Shown here one piece after another: positions 46,948 through 56,187 of a stretch of DNA of 64,000 nt. Every line of letters starts with the position of its first letter. Position 1 is the stretch's first letter. The notes beneath the pieces are model-generated. The model saw only the letters and a list, made by a program, of their open reading frames with translations, did no database searches and had not been told where the DNA came from. The DNA is taken from the NCBI GenBank assembly GCA_965200825.1, contig OZ241385.1, positions 1,922,001 through 1,986,000 on the forward strand, written 5' to 3'. This DNA comes from Bin80 sp026709335. GTDB taxonomy: Bacteria > Bacteroidota > Rhodothermia > Rhodothermales > Bin80. The position numbers and the translations under genes are program-made.

Positions 46948-47375
46948 TCATTACTCAACCTTCAAGACGCGTTGAAACAGATAATTGAATAATGCGATGA
47001 GGAGTAGAGTGCGCCAGAACTGACTCTTCGTCGATCTAAGAGGGAATTGCGAACTCCTAATCAAATAGGAAATTGCACAAGGATTTGAACGCAAAGGACA
47101 TCTATCGATGTGTCTGTCAAAAAAACAGTTCCTGGCATGTCCTGCTTTGACGAGAAATAAGCGTATGCCCCAATATCGTCTCAACAGTAAACATCGTGTC
47201 AGGTCAGCTAATAGCGTTCATAACTGCACATTTCTGCGCATTAGGGTAATCGACAGTAAAGCACAATCAATTCACTGCGAGATTGTAAAAACACCTCTGT
47301 ATTTTGCTTCTTCATAAGCAATCAAGTTCTTGGGGATATCGTATAAGACGAGTACGCACCTTTTCGCCTGCCTCT
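46948..47375. other. Intergenic region with no recognised gene
   Basis: About 430 bases between ccmE and the DUF4159 gene. Frames on both strands (46951-47184 minus, 47108-47317 plus) are rich in Arg, Ser and Cys and lack motifs. No ccmF fragment, tRNA or terminator was seen. Confidence 0.5.
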
Positions 47376-48035
47376 GTGACGCGATTGCTCTACTTCTGTA
47401 TCTTACTTGCCATTCCGTGTAAAGCACAGGAATATGCTCTCTCTGTCGCTCGTGTTAAATACGGAGGTGGAGGAGACTGGTATAGTGATGAACAGTCACT
47501 GCCTGAACTCTTGTCCTTCGTTCGAACCGAAACACTGGTTAATGTCGCACCAACACCTGAAGTCGTTGAGCTCTCAAACGATCGATTATTCACCTTTCCA
47601 TATCTGTACCTGACAGGGCATGGAAATGTAGTCTTTACAGAACGGGAAGCTACTCGACTGCATCAGTATCTTGAGCAGGGAGGATTTTTGCATATTGATG
47701 ATAACTATGGCTTGGATGTAGCTATTCGCCGTGAAATGGCTAAAGTATTTCCACAACAAGAATTCGTGGAAATCCCTTTTGATCATGCCATCTATAATAC
47801 ACATTACTCCTTCCCTGATGGCTTGCCAAAAATCCATGAGCACGATGGCAGACCACCACAAGGATTTGGATTATTTGACAGTCACGGCCGTCTATGTGTC
47901 TTCTACAGCTATGAGAGCGACCTTGGGGATGGCTGGGAGCCGGAGTCCGTGCATGATCTCCCATCGGAAACTCGCACTCTTGCGCTACAGATGGGAACCA
48001 ACATCCTGGTATATGCCCTGATGGGAGCTAGTTAA
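47376..48035 (+). CDS. DUF4159 domain protein, secreted
   Basis: A 219-residue protein. The GTG at 47376 gives a signal peptide (MTRLLYFCILLAIPCKAQ); the frame opens earlier at a TTG (47304), which would add a polar extension. The DUF4159 marks are VARVKYGGGGDWY, PYLYLTGHGNVVFTEREATRL and GGFLHIDDNYG, then VFPQQEFVEIPFDHAIYN. The fold is glutamine-amidotransferase-like, with function unknown. The family is common in Bacteroidota and Planctomycetes, often near MoxR/DUF58/VWA gene sets that are absent here. It ends 22 bases before glyA. Confidence 0.82.
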   Translation: MTRLLYFCILLAIPCKAQEYALSVARVKYGGGGDWYSDEQSLPELLSFVRTETLVNVAPTPEVVELSNDRLFTFPYLYLTGHGNVVFTEREATRLHQYLEQGGFLHIDDNYGLDVAIRREMAKVFPQQEFVEIPFDHAIYNTHYSFPDGLPKIHEHDGRPPQGFGLFDSHGRLCVFYSYESDLGDGWEPESVHDLPSETRTLALQMGTNILVYALMGAS

Positions 48036-48057
48036 TCTAATCTCACAAATCCTACAC

Positions 48058-49356
48058 ATGAAAAAGCATCTTTTTTCGCAAGACCCCGAAATCTACGCAG
48101 CAATTGAGTGTGAAGTAAAGCGACAAAACTTTGGCTTGGAGTTGATTGCATCGGAGAATTTTGTATCTAAGAGCGTCCTACAGGCCCAAGGCTCTGTCCT
48201 CACCAATAAATATGCCGAAGGACTGCCCGGGCGCCGCTATTATGGAGGATGTGAATTTGTAGATGACGTAGAAGATTTGGCACGCGACCGAGCAAAACAA
48301 CTATTTCAATGCGACTGGGTCAATGTACAACCACATTCTGGCGCATCGGCTAATGCAGCAGTCTATCTAAGCTGCCTCAAGCCGGGAGAGACATTTCTTG
48401 GCCTCGATCTTGCACATGGTGGGCATCTGACACATGGGAGTCCTGTTAATTTTTCCGGAATTTGGTTCCGGGCAACATACTATGGAGTCGAAAAGGATGG
48501 CCGTATTGATATGAATCGTGTTCGGGAAAAAGCAAAGGCAACTGCCCCAAAACTGATTTCAATTGGAGCAAGTGCCTACTCCCGCGATTTTGACTACGAA
48601 GCCTTTCGTTCTATTGCAGACGAGGTCAATGCACTTCTTTGGATGGACATGGCACATCCGGCGGGCCTAATCGCTGCAAAGGTGTTGAATGATCCATTAC
48701 CTCACGCGCACATTGTAACTACAACGACCCACAAAACGCTCCGCGGACCACGAGGAGGAATGCTCCTTATCGGTAAAGATTTTCAAAACCCCTTCGGGAA
48801 AACCGCCCCGAAAAGCGGCCGTGTTCGTAACATGAGCGAGTTGTTAGATTCTGCCGTTTTCCCTGGCATGCAGGGAGGCCCTCTCATGCATGTTATTGCC
48901 GCTAAGGCAGTAGCCTTCAAAGAAGCTTTGCAACCTGAATTTGTTGACTATGCCAAGCAAGTGCGAGCAAATGCAATGGTAATGGCACAATCCTTTATGT
49001 CACGGGGATATGATGTTGTAAGTGGTGGAACAGACAATCATCTGGTTTTGCTCGATCTTCGCAGTAAAAACATTACTGGACGGGATGCGGAGCGTGCCCT
49101 GCAGGCTGCCGAAATTACAGTTAACAAGAATATGGTTCCTTTCGATGATCAAAATCCTTTCGTTACTAGCGGAATTCGTTTGGGAACAGCAGCCGTGACG
49201 ACGAGAGGTCTCAGAGAAGCGGAGATCGAAGATGTTGTGCTGTTAATTGATCGCATTTTATCTGAACCAAACAACGAATCTGTACGAAGCAACGTGAAAA
49301 GCAAAATTCGTACACTCTGTGAAACTCATCCACTCTATGACTTCGTGATCACATGA
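48058..49356 (+). CDS. glyA: Serine hydroxymethyltransferase
   Basis: A 432-residue PLP enzyme that interconverts serine and glycine with tetrahydrofolate. It has the family start LELIASENFVSKSVLQAQGS and YYGGCEFVDDVE. The PLP lysine is Lys226 in TTTTHKTLRGPRGG, preceded by MDMAHPAGLIA. Length and motif spacing are normal. It may be co-transcribed with the DUF4159 gene. Confidence 0.96.
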   Translation: MKKHLFSQDPEIYAAIECEVKRQNFGLELIASENFVSKSVLQAQGSVLTNKYAEGLPGRRYYGGCEFVDDVEDLARDRAKQLFQCDWVNVQPHSGASANAAVYLSCLKPGETFLGLDLAHGGHLTHGSPVNFSGIWFRATYYGVEKDGRIDMNRVREKAKATAPKLISIGASAYSRDFDYEAFRSIADEVNALLWMDMAHPAGLIAAKVLNDPLPHAHIVTTTTHKTLRGPRGGMLLIGKDFQNPFGKTAPKSGRVRNMSELLDSAVFPGMQGGPLMHVIAAKAVAFKEALQPEFVDYAKQVRANAMVMAQSFMSRGYDVVSGGTDNHLVLLDLRSKNITGRDAERALQAAEITVNKNMVPFDDQNPFVTSGIRLGTAAVTTRGLREAEIEDVVLLIDRILSEPNNESVRSNVKSKIRTLCETHPLYDFVIT

Positions 49357-49511
49357 CCTTCAGTCAAAACTGCCCCTATCCTCTACGCTAGATATACGAT
49401 TGTGAATTTCGTACTATATTGACCAGACTGACATAATGCCTGCCAATCTTGTTTTGTTGAACCGATAAACCCAGCTTTGGTATACAATTGCCGCTACAAC
49501 CGCAAACATTC

Positions 49512-50120
49512 ATGAAGGTCGAAAATTTCGAACAATCGGCCTGTATACATGACTCAGGCTTATCCGAAGAGATCTATAATATGGCCTTGGTATGCGGTGA
49601 GCATGAGGGAATTATAGATCCGGATGGTGGAATGGTTGACTGGCTGTTGGATCTGAGAATCCCTCTTCTGAATGGAAGCATAGCCGGTAAACTTGGCAAA
49701 TTTATTGCTGATCGACTGCGGATGGCTGGTTGTAGACAAATTGCAGGTTATGGATTTGGGGGAAATGCGATGGTCTGTGCAGCAGTTAATGCAGACGGGT
49801 ATCCGCATCTTCTGGGCGGTTTCATCAGGCCACGGCGTAAACCTCACGGACGCCAACGCCTAATTGAAGGCCCTCTTGATTCCCGGTTACCAGTGGTGCT
49901 ACTGGATGATCTGCTCAATAGCGGCTCAACTGCACTCCATGCACTCACTCAACTCAGAAATGAGGGTTTTCAGGTTATAGGATGCTTCACAGTCTGTGAA
50001 TTCACTTGGGGAGAGGGTCGTGCAAGACTGGAAAAAGAAGGTTTGTGGGTGGATACGCTGATGGAATTGACCCTTAACAGCGAGAATACCGGAAGCTCTG
50101 ATTCAGCTGTACGTGGATAG
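49512..50120 (+). CDS. Phosphoribosyltransferase, orotate-PRTase-like
   Basis: A 202-residue protein. The ATG at 49512 is preferred to a TTG 24 bases upstream. The PRPP-binding loop VVLLDDLLNSGSTALH spans residues 128-143, with Asp132 and Asp133. An FIRPRRKPHGRQRLIEGPL segment corresponds to the flexible catalytic loop of orotate phosphoribosyltransferases (K-x-H-G then ieG). The N-terminal part is unlike standard PyrE, so the substrate is uncertain. It ends five bases before tatC. Confidence 0.75.
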   Translation: MKVENFEQSACIHDSGLSEEIYNMALVCGEHEGIIDPDGGMVDWLLDLRIPLLNGSIAGKLGKFIADRLRMAGCRQIAGYGFGGNAMVCAAVNADGYPHLLGGFIRPRRKPHGRQRLIEGPLDSRLPVVLLDDLLNSGSTALHALTQLRNEGFQVIGCFTVCEFTWGEGRARLEKEGLWVDTLMELTLNSENTGSSDSAVRG

Positions 50121-50125
50121 GAACG

Positions 50126-51022
50126 ATGGCCTTTTATTGGAGAAAACTATTTATTCGCGGAGGGACCAAAGCGCCCTCCACCGGTGTCCAGCAAACAGAA
50201 ACTGCACTTGCTGAGCCACGAAATGACACACTGCCTGAAGGCAGTGAGATGTCTTTCCTAGACCACCTCGAAGACCTTCGATGGACCATTATTAAGGGGG
50301 TGGGCGGTGTTGTTGTTATGACAATTATCGCTGCAATTTTTCATGATTGGGTCGTAGACGTAGTGCTGATGGGACCAGCCAAATCAGATTTCATCACCTA
50401 TCAACTTCTCGGCCTTGATTTTACCGACTTACATCTTCAGAACCGTACCGTAACAGGGCAATTCTTTGCGCTCGTGGGCATCGTAATGGCTGCAGGACTT
50501 GTGGCTGGATCTCCAATCCTGATTTACTATGTATGGAAGTTTGTTGAGCCTGGGCTCTATCCACGGGAAAAAGCAGGTATGAAGTTCATTGCAGCTTTTG
50601 CAACCTTCTTTTTTGTAATTGGAATCCTCTTTGGCTATTTGGTTATTACTCCACTCGCACTTAATTTTTTCAACAACTTCATCATCGATGATGCCATTCG
50701 TAACGAATTTGACATCACGCGATATTTCAGTAGTGTCACCTGGTGGGCATTTGGAGCCGGCTTGCTTTTCGAGCTGCCAGTCGTGATCTATTTTTTGACA
50801 AAATTGGGAATCGCTACACCACAGCGTCTACGCAATTTCCGAAAATACGCTTTCCTGAGCGTTTTCATTGTTGGTGCATTCGTAACTCCCGCGGACCCTT
50901 GGTCCATGTTTGCCGCTGCCATTCCATTGTATTTACTCTACGAAGGTTCTATCATTGTTGCAGCCTGGACTGAGCGCAAGAGACTCCGTGAGCTCGACGA
51001 AGCGTTTGGAGACGCTACCTGA
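50126..51022 (+). CDS. tatC: Sec-independent protein translocase TatC
   Basis: A 298-residue inner-membrane protein. A polar N-terminal extension of about 40 residues precedes the hallmark MSFLDHLEDLRW. About six membrane segments follow, with FVEPGLYPREKAG and the conserved FVTPADPWSMFAAAIPLYLLYE. It exports folded proteins carrying twin-arginine signals. tatA/tatB are not adjacent. Confidence 0.95.
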   Translation: MAFYWRKLFIRGGTKAPSTGVQQTETALAEPRNDTLPEGSEMSFLDHLEDLRWTIIKGVGGVVVMTIIAAIFHDWVVDVVLMGPAKSDFITYQLLGLDFTDLHLQNRTVTGQFFALVGIVMAAGLVAGSPILIYYVWKFVEPGLYPREKAGMKFIAAFATFFFVIGILFGYLVITPLALNFFNNFIIDDAIRNEFDITRYFSSVTWWAFGAGLLFELPVVIYFLTKLGIATPQRLRNFRKYAFLSVFIVGAFVTPADPWSMFAAAIPLYLLYEGSIIVAAWTERKRLRELDEAFGDAT

Positions 51023-51024
51023 TC

Positions 51025-51204
51025 TCATATTTTTGTCATACGGGAACTCACAGAACCACTGAAAATAAACTGCGCTCGGAGCAGCACGGCATCGCCAAGG
51101 CTAACTCTCGCGATGGCAAAGGTTAACACTGTGCCTTGTCTTGCAAAAGCTTCGGACACTAGTGAGGACGTGCCCCTCGTTACAATCGGAATTGACGCAT
51201 GAAT
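51025..51204 (-). pseudogene. Possible hot-dog (PaaI-like) thioesterase C-terminal remnant
   Basis: Directly after the korB stop on the same strand, another frame reads IHASIPIVTRG, then SEAFARQGTVLTFAIARVSL and GDAVLLRAQFIF before TGA. The order resembles the last beta strands of PaaI-type acyl-CoA thioesterases (aearvvrqGr-lafa-arv, then lv-A-a-F). The N-terminal two thirds and the catalytic region are missing and would have been replaced by the korB 3' end. The match is weak and could be coincidence. Confidence 0.3.
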
Positions 51205-51211
51205 CTGGATC

Positions 51212-52285
51212 CTACGAGATGGTCCAGGTATCTGCTGCATGAAGCAATTTGTCCAGATCTCCTTGTCCACGTTTTTCAGTCACTGCCATCACCTGCTCTT
51301 GCAACATCTGCTCATAGGTGGGACGTTCCTCGCGGTAAAAGACACCAAATGGCCGAGGCATATCCGGTTGCTGGGACATCCGACTTACAATTTCTGCAAG
51401 TTCCAGACTGGTTTCATCGTAAACAATGGCGTCCTCCGAAGATAAATGTCCTTCTTCAAGGTCAAAAACAACTGGACTGAACCCAGCCAATCGAATGCCC
51501 TTGCTACCATTCGAAAACAACATGGGCTTTCCATGTTCTAGATAAATAGTACGCTCGGGCTTTGTTGCCTTCTCTGTAAATGCAAAAAAAGCACCATCAT
51601 TATAGATATTGCAATTCTGATAAATCTCAATAAACGAACTGCCTTGATGTGCATGAGCTCGCCGAAGAATTTGGGTCAAATGTTTTGTATCTCGATCGGC
51701 CGTTCGAGCTACGAAAGAGGCGGAAGCCCCCAAACTGATAGAAATCGGATTGAACGGAGGTGATACGGAACCAAATGGACTGCTCTTGGTCACCTTTCCA
51801 ATCTCACTGGTTGGGCTGAACTGTCCTTTAGTCAACCCATAAATCTGATTGTTGAAGAGCAAGATTTGTAGGTTTACATTTCGCCTCAGAATATGTATCA
51901 GGTGATTGCCCCCAATAGATAATGCATCCCCATCTCCCGTAACAACCCATACATCCAACTCCGGCCGTGAAGCCTTCAGGCCTGTGGCGACCGTTGGAGC
52001 GCGCCCGTGTATGGAATGCATTCCATACGTCTCCATGTAATATGGGAATCGACTTGAACAACCAATCCCGCTGATAAATACAACATTCTCACGTTTTACA
52101 TCCAATTGTGGCATCAAGCGCTGTACACTTGCAAGGATTGCATAATCCCCGCATCCAGGACACCAGCGTACGTCTTGGTCACTAGAGTAAGCCTTCCTGT
52201 CAATTTTAGGTTTTGATGGACTCAGCCTGCGAGATCCGAGCCCCGGTGGAAGAGTTGGTTTTTTTGAAGGAGGTAGTGTTGGCAT
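51212..52285 (-). CDS. korB: 2-oxoacid:ferredoxin oxidoreductase, beta subunit
   Basis: A 357-residue thiamine-diphosphate subunit. After a Pro/Lys-rich 25-residue leader come WCPGCGDYAIL, ISGIGCSSRFPYY, the TPP motif VVTGDGDALSIGGNHLIH and NNQIYGLTKGQFSPTS. With KorA it oxidatively decarboxylates 2-oxoglutarate (or a related 2-oxoacid) to the acyl-CoA and reduces ferredoxin. Its ATG overlaps the korA stop (TAATG). Confidence 0.93.
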   Translation of the reverse strand: MPTLPPSKKPTLPPGLGSRRLSPSKPKIDRKAYSSDQDVRWCPGCGDYAILASVQRLMPQLDVKRENVVFISGIGCSSRFPYYMETYGMHSIHGRAPTVATGLKASRPELDVWVVTGDGDALSIGGNHLIHILRRNVNLQILLFNNQIYGLTKGQFSPTSEIGKVTKSSPFGSVSPPFNPISISLGASASFVARTADRDTKHLTQILRRAHAHQGSSFIEIYQNCNIYNDGAFFAFTEKATKPERTIYLEHGKPMLFSNGSKGIRLAGFSPVVFDLEEGHLSSEDAIVYDETSLELAEIVSRMSQQPDMPRPFGVFYREERPTYEQMLQEQVMAVTEKRGQGDLDKLLHAADTWTIS

Positions 52286-54180
52286 TAACTGGATTGTTTG
52301 CAGTGAAGGATGGCCGCATCTACAATCTCACTGGCCTTGAATGGTTGACCTTGAACTTTACTCAGCTTCACAAAAGGCAGCAGAAAACGATCCCGCAGAA
52401 TGCGAACAAGTTGCCCCATATTCAATTCCGGCACCAAATAATGATCAAAACGGCTCAGTACGCTTCCCAGATCAGAAGGTAAAGGATTAATGTTCCGTAA
52501 CTGAACAGCTCCCGCCTTGAGTCCACCGTCGCGCAACCGATCTACAGCAGTCCGAATTGCTCCTTGAGTTGAACCCCAGCCAATAATAACCAGATCTCCC
52601 TCTGTATCACCATAGACATCTAGAGGCGGTAGGATTTGGGCGACTTTCTTGACCTTATTTGCTCTGAGAGTCGTCATAAATTGATGATTTTCTGGATCAT
52701 AGGAGACCGATCCTGTCTCATGCTCTTTTTCCAGGCCACCCAGACGATGTTCTAAACCTGGGGTACCCGGTTTGGCCCATGGGCGTGCAAGTGTATCCTC
52801 ATTGCGCAAATATGGAAGGAAGGTATCCTTGCCTTCAACTTTGCGGTTGGGTTTATTGGCAAACGGAACATGGAAATCTTTCAGGTCTTTGGACGATGGA
52901 ATGCGCCAGGGCTCAGAGCCATTGGCCACGTATCCATCAGCCAGCAGAATCACCGGTGTCATGTGCCGCACAGCTACACGACACGCTTCATAAGCTGCAT
53001 GGAAGCAGTCTCCTGGTGTAGAGGCAGCAATGATGGGCAATGGAGCCTCTCCATTACGGCCATACATGGCTTGGAGAAGATCGCTTTGCTCTGTCTTGGT
53101 GGGAAGCCCCGTAGATGGACCGCCTCGCTGCACATTCACAATCACCATGGGCAATTCCATCATGACTGCCAACCCAATTCCCTCCGCCTTGAGGGTCAAT
53201 CCTGGACCGCTGGTGGCGCAAACTCCCAGACACCCCCCAAAACTGGCGCCAATCGTGGCACCAATTGCAGCGATTTCATCTTCGGCCTGAAAGGTTTTGA
53301 CTCCGAAGTTTTTATGCCTGCTCAAGTTATGCAGCAAATCGGAAGCGGGAGTGATAGGATAACTGCTATAAAACAGGGGCAGTTTGCTTTTCGTACTCGC
53401 CGCAACGAGACCCAATGCGAGTGATTCTACGCCACGAATGGCCCGATAAACTCCAGGTTCAAGCTCCGCCGGAGGAATTTGGTACTGTACGATGAAATCT
53501 TCCGTAGTCTCACCATAATGAAATCCCTTCTTAAGTACATGCTGATTCGCTTTAATGAGTTCAGGACGACTGGAAAATTTCTGCGCAAGCCAATCCAAAG
53601 CTGGCTCAATTGGGCGTGAATATAGCCATAGGGCCAACCCCAGGGCGAACATATTCTTGCTTCGATCAATGACTTTTTTATCCAGATTATGGTCTTTCAG
53701 TGCCTCCTCTGTCATCCTGGATAATTCAACCTTAAAGACTTGATACCCCCTGAGAAGCTCTTCATTATCCAGTGGATTCACATCTCCATATCCGGCAAGT
53801 TTCAAGTTGTGAGGCTTAAACGCATTCTCGTTAATCACGATAGCTCCACCGCTACGAACACGTGAAAGATTGACTTTTAATGCAGCCGGATTCATCGCCA
53901 CAAGCAAGTCAACCTCATCCCCTGGAGTCCGAACGCTGACCGAACCGAAATGCAACTGATAACCACTGACACCATAGGTAGTCCCGGCGGGTGCTCGAAT
54001 TTCTGCTGGAAAATCGGGGAGGGTCGAAAGGTCATTGTGAGCAAATGCTGTCGCCAAAGTAAACTGAGAACCGGTTAACTGCATTCCGTCTCCTGAATCG
54101 CCTGCAAAAAGAACCGTCGCTTCCCTGAGGGATTGAACAGATTTTACTTCCTTAACGGTATTGGAAGAATCGCTACCCAT
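52285..54180 (-). CDS. korA: 2-oxoacid:ferredoxin oxidoreductase, fused gamma-alpha subunit
   Basis: A 631-residue subunit. The N-terminal gamma domain (about 20-205) begins ATVLFAGDSGDGMQLTGSQF. The alpha domain follows, with FYSSYPITPASDLLHNLSRH, FQAEDEIAAIGATIGASFGG, CATSGPGLTLKAEGIGLAVM and VNVQRGGPSTGLPTKTEQSD. The gamma-alpha fusion is usual for this two-subunit type. The ATG at 54180 follows an in-frame TTG. The two genes form an operon. Confidence 0.93.
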   Translation of the reverse strand: MGSDSSNTVKEVKSVQSLREATVLFAGDSGDGMQLTGSQFTLATAFAHNDLSTLPDFPAEIRAPAGTTYGVSGYQLHFGSVSVRTPGDEVDLLVAMNPAALKVNLSRVRSGGAIVINENAFKPHNLKLAGYGDVNPLDNEELLRGYQVFKVELSRMTEEALKDHNLDKKVIDRSKNMFALGLALWLYSRPIEPALDWLAQKFSSRPELIKANQHVLKKGFHYGETTEDFIVQYQIPPAELEPGVYRAIRGVESLALGLVAASTKSKLPLFYSSYPITPASDLLHNLSRHKNFGVKTFQAEDEIAAIGATIGASFGGCLGVCATSGPGLTLKAEGIGLAVMMELPMVIVNVQRGGPSTGLPTKTEQSDLLQAMYGRNGEAPLPIIAASTPGDCFHAAYEACRVAVRHMTPVILLADGYVANGSEPWRIPSSKDLKDFHVPFANKPNRKVEGKDTFLPYLRNEDTLARPWAKPGTPGLEHRLGGLEKEHETGSVSYDPENHQFMTTLRANKVKKVAQILPPLDVYGDTEGDLVIIGWGSTQGAIRTAVDRLRDGGLKAGAVQLRNINPLPSDLGSVLSRFDHYLVPELNMGQLVRILRDRFLLPFVKLSKVQGQPFKASEIVDAAILHCKQSS

Positions 54181-54839
54181 CAACTATAATCCATGCTTCA
54201 ACTCTCATTCTATTTCTAGTAATATCTTATTCCTTATTACTTATTCTCTTTAACATTATCCGAGCCAAATCTTACCCTCTGCCCATGAATGTGTTGCATC
54301 CTAGCCGGCCCGGTGATGAGGTCAATACTCTCTCCTTGTTTTCATTTTTAAGGATAATAACTACCAGTAGAAAGATATTGAATAGGTCAAGCAAATGCCG
54401 CAAAACGGAATACCTTATGTAAACAATATGGCTTCAATCTGCTGAACACTTTGCAGATTGAGGAATCCCTTCAGTTTTGCCACATCCATCATATTAATCG
54501 CCGTGGGAATCCAGAGATAACATAGTTCATGGGTTGCTGGAACAGTTCACAGGGCAGATTACGGCCCCGTTACAAGAACAGTGAAAAACAACGAGTTCTG
54601 ACGGAAAATGAGAACCCCAGTTGTGTGTCAAAATCTCATACAAAAAGATATTTTGCTGAGATCATAGGCTTTCAGTCCCACGAGATGCAGGATAACTTTG
54701 AGCTTGATCAAGAGAATTTTGATGGCCGTACCTTAACCTATTCCATCCGAATTCCTGGGTACAAGATTTTGTTCAACTCCAAGTGTAATTTGATGGAGCT
54801 ATCAGATATCCTGAAGAAGAACATCACCTGTAATCACGA
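54181..54839. other. Long intergenic region, no confident gene
   Basis: About 660 bases. A plus-strand frame (54529-54921, 130 residues) continues 82 bases antisense into the xylose-isomerase-like gene and has no recognised motif. On the minus strand a short stretch (TVPATHELCYLWIP then INMMDVAKLKGFLNL, about 54420-54540) looks protein-like but has stops on both sides. These may be decayed genes. Confidence 0.45.
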
Positions 54840-56012
54840 CTACTGGGGACGCACAGAGGCCAATGTTTCCTGTATTGACGGCAGGTTGATGGTCTGGGGA
54901 GCGCGTGCACGAATCATGTAGGCTTCCAGAAGACCTCTATGCTGACTAGGGGCCTCAACAGCTTCCACAATGAGTTGATGATCCAAATGGTTCACACGAT
55001 CACTTGCTGCACGTAAAGCATCCATTGAAATCTTGAGCGCTGTATCTACTGGCATGCGCTCCGGATTGATATCAAGACCATACCAACCGTTGTACCCATG
55101 CATCTTGAGTACATAAAGGCCTGCCTCCATTTGCTCAGGTGAGATCAATCCTACATTCAAATCCTGATCATAGTTACCCAGAGGCTGACTATTCCAATGT
55201 GTATGCGCCAACCGTCCTTCGGATAACGGCCAACTCAAGGCATAGGCAATATCCTCAAATCCCATGAGAAGATGTCCGATTTCTGGATTCATACAAACAA
55301 GCTTATGGCCATCTTCAAGTAAGCTACGATTCTCTTCATGCTTAAGCATTGCTTCAACCTGCTGCCCGAGCAGTACACCTTCTGGAGTTAAGCTATATAG
55401 AATTCGGCCTCTGGGCTCATAGGGTTTGGGCTCAAACGCAATCCTTGCACCAGGAGCGGCATCGAGAGCTTCCGCCAATCCTTCCGCAAATCTCCTCCTC
55501 ATATGGGCCAGGTTGATTCCAAATGGATTTTCATACCCGTCAATTCCAGGCCATACGACGGAAAATTCACATCCCAGTTCCTGGCCCAGATGTAATGAAC
55601 GTATCGTTCGATCAATGGCCATCTGGCGAATCTGATCGTCCGGATTTGACAGGGATCCAAATTCAAATTCCGCGTCATAAAATAGAAGTGGTATGACTGT
55701 CAATAATCGAATGCCGGTATCTCGAGTGAAATCTTTCCATAGCTTCAAATTGCTCTCGTCAATCTCATACGGGTAATGAGCTTCCAGAGCATCCAATCCG
55801 TAATCTTTCAGGGATGCAGCAATTTCCAATCGAGCTTCAATCGATTCATTCTGCTTATACTTCGCATGGAATCTCGAATCTGCGGGAGAAAAAAACCAAA
55901 TTCCCGCTGAAAACTTGGGAGTCAATTCAAACGATTGTAAATGAGCGACCAGAGCGTCTCCCGTTAGAAAATCGGCTTGACTGCGTAGATCAGGAAGTGT
56001 CATTTTTTTCAT
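54840..56012 (-). CDS. Xylose-isomerase-family TIM-barrel protein with altered metal ligand
   Basis: A 390-residue protein following class I xylose isomerase throughout: PKFSAGIWFFSPADSRF, ALEAHYPYEI (His position kept), IRSLHLGQELGCEFSVVWPG, IAFEPKPYEPRGRIL (metal Glu and substrate Lys kept), MNPEIGHLLMGFED (Glu and His kept), NYDQDLNVG (both Asp kept) and WYGLDINP (Asp kept). The usual HIDLN metal ligand is HTHWN here, with His272 in place of Asp. The substrate is therefore uncertain: possibly another ketose/aldose. No other pentose gene is adjacent. Confidence 0.85.
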   Translation of the reverse strand: MKKMTLPDLRSQADFLTGDALVAHLQSFELTPKFSAGIWFFSPADSRFHAKYKQNESIEARLEIAASLKDYGLDALEAHYPYEIDESNLKLWKDFTRDTGIRLLTVIPLLFYDAEFEFGSLSNPDDQIRQMAIDRTIRSLHLGQELGCEFSVVWPGIDGYENPFGINLAHMRRRFAEGLAEALDAAPGARIAFEPKPYEPRGRILYSLTPEGVLLGQQVEAMLKHEENRSLLEDGHKLVCMNPEIGHLLMGFEDIAYALSWPLSEGRLAHTHWNSQPLGNYDQDLNVGLISPEQMEAGLYVLKMHGYNGWYGLDINPERMPVDTALKISMDALRAASDRVNHLDHQLIVEAVEAPSQHRGLLEAYMIRARAPQTINLPSIQETLASVRPQ

Positions 56013-56187
56013 GGAATTTACTGTGAGCTACAAATGTACAACATTAGCCCAAAGTATCCATACTTCCGCAGAAGAACAAAATGGCAGATCTGAAATTCTC
56101 AAAATTTCCATTTGCCTTACAACATCCACCTCATTTATATCACAGATGAATATCTCCTTAATAAACCCCGCAATCATTCCCTACCCA

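Noticed and set aside
47041..47110. GTTCAAATCC-like stretch on the minus strand resembling a tRNA T-loop
   Set aside because: The flanking bases do not pair as a T-stem and no acceptor or anticodon stem could be drawn.
46951..47317. Overlapping short frames on both strands after ccmE
   Set aside because: Arg/Ser/Cys-rich, contradictory frames without motifs. Checked as a possible ccmF fragment or transposase remnant and not supported.
54529..54921. 130-residue plus-strand frame
   Set aside because: It ends antisense inside the xylose-isomerase-like gene, has no ribosome site and no recognised motif. Kept only as a note on the gap.
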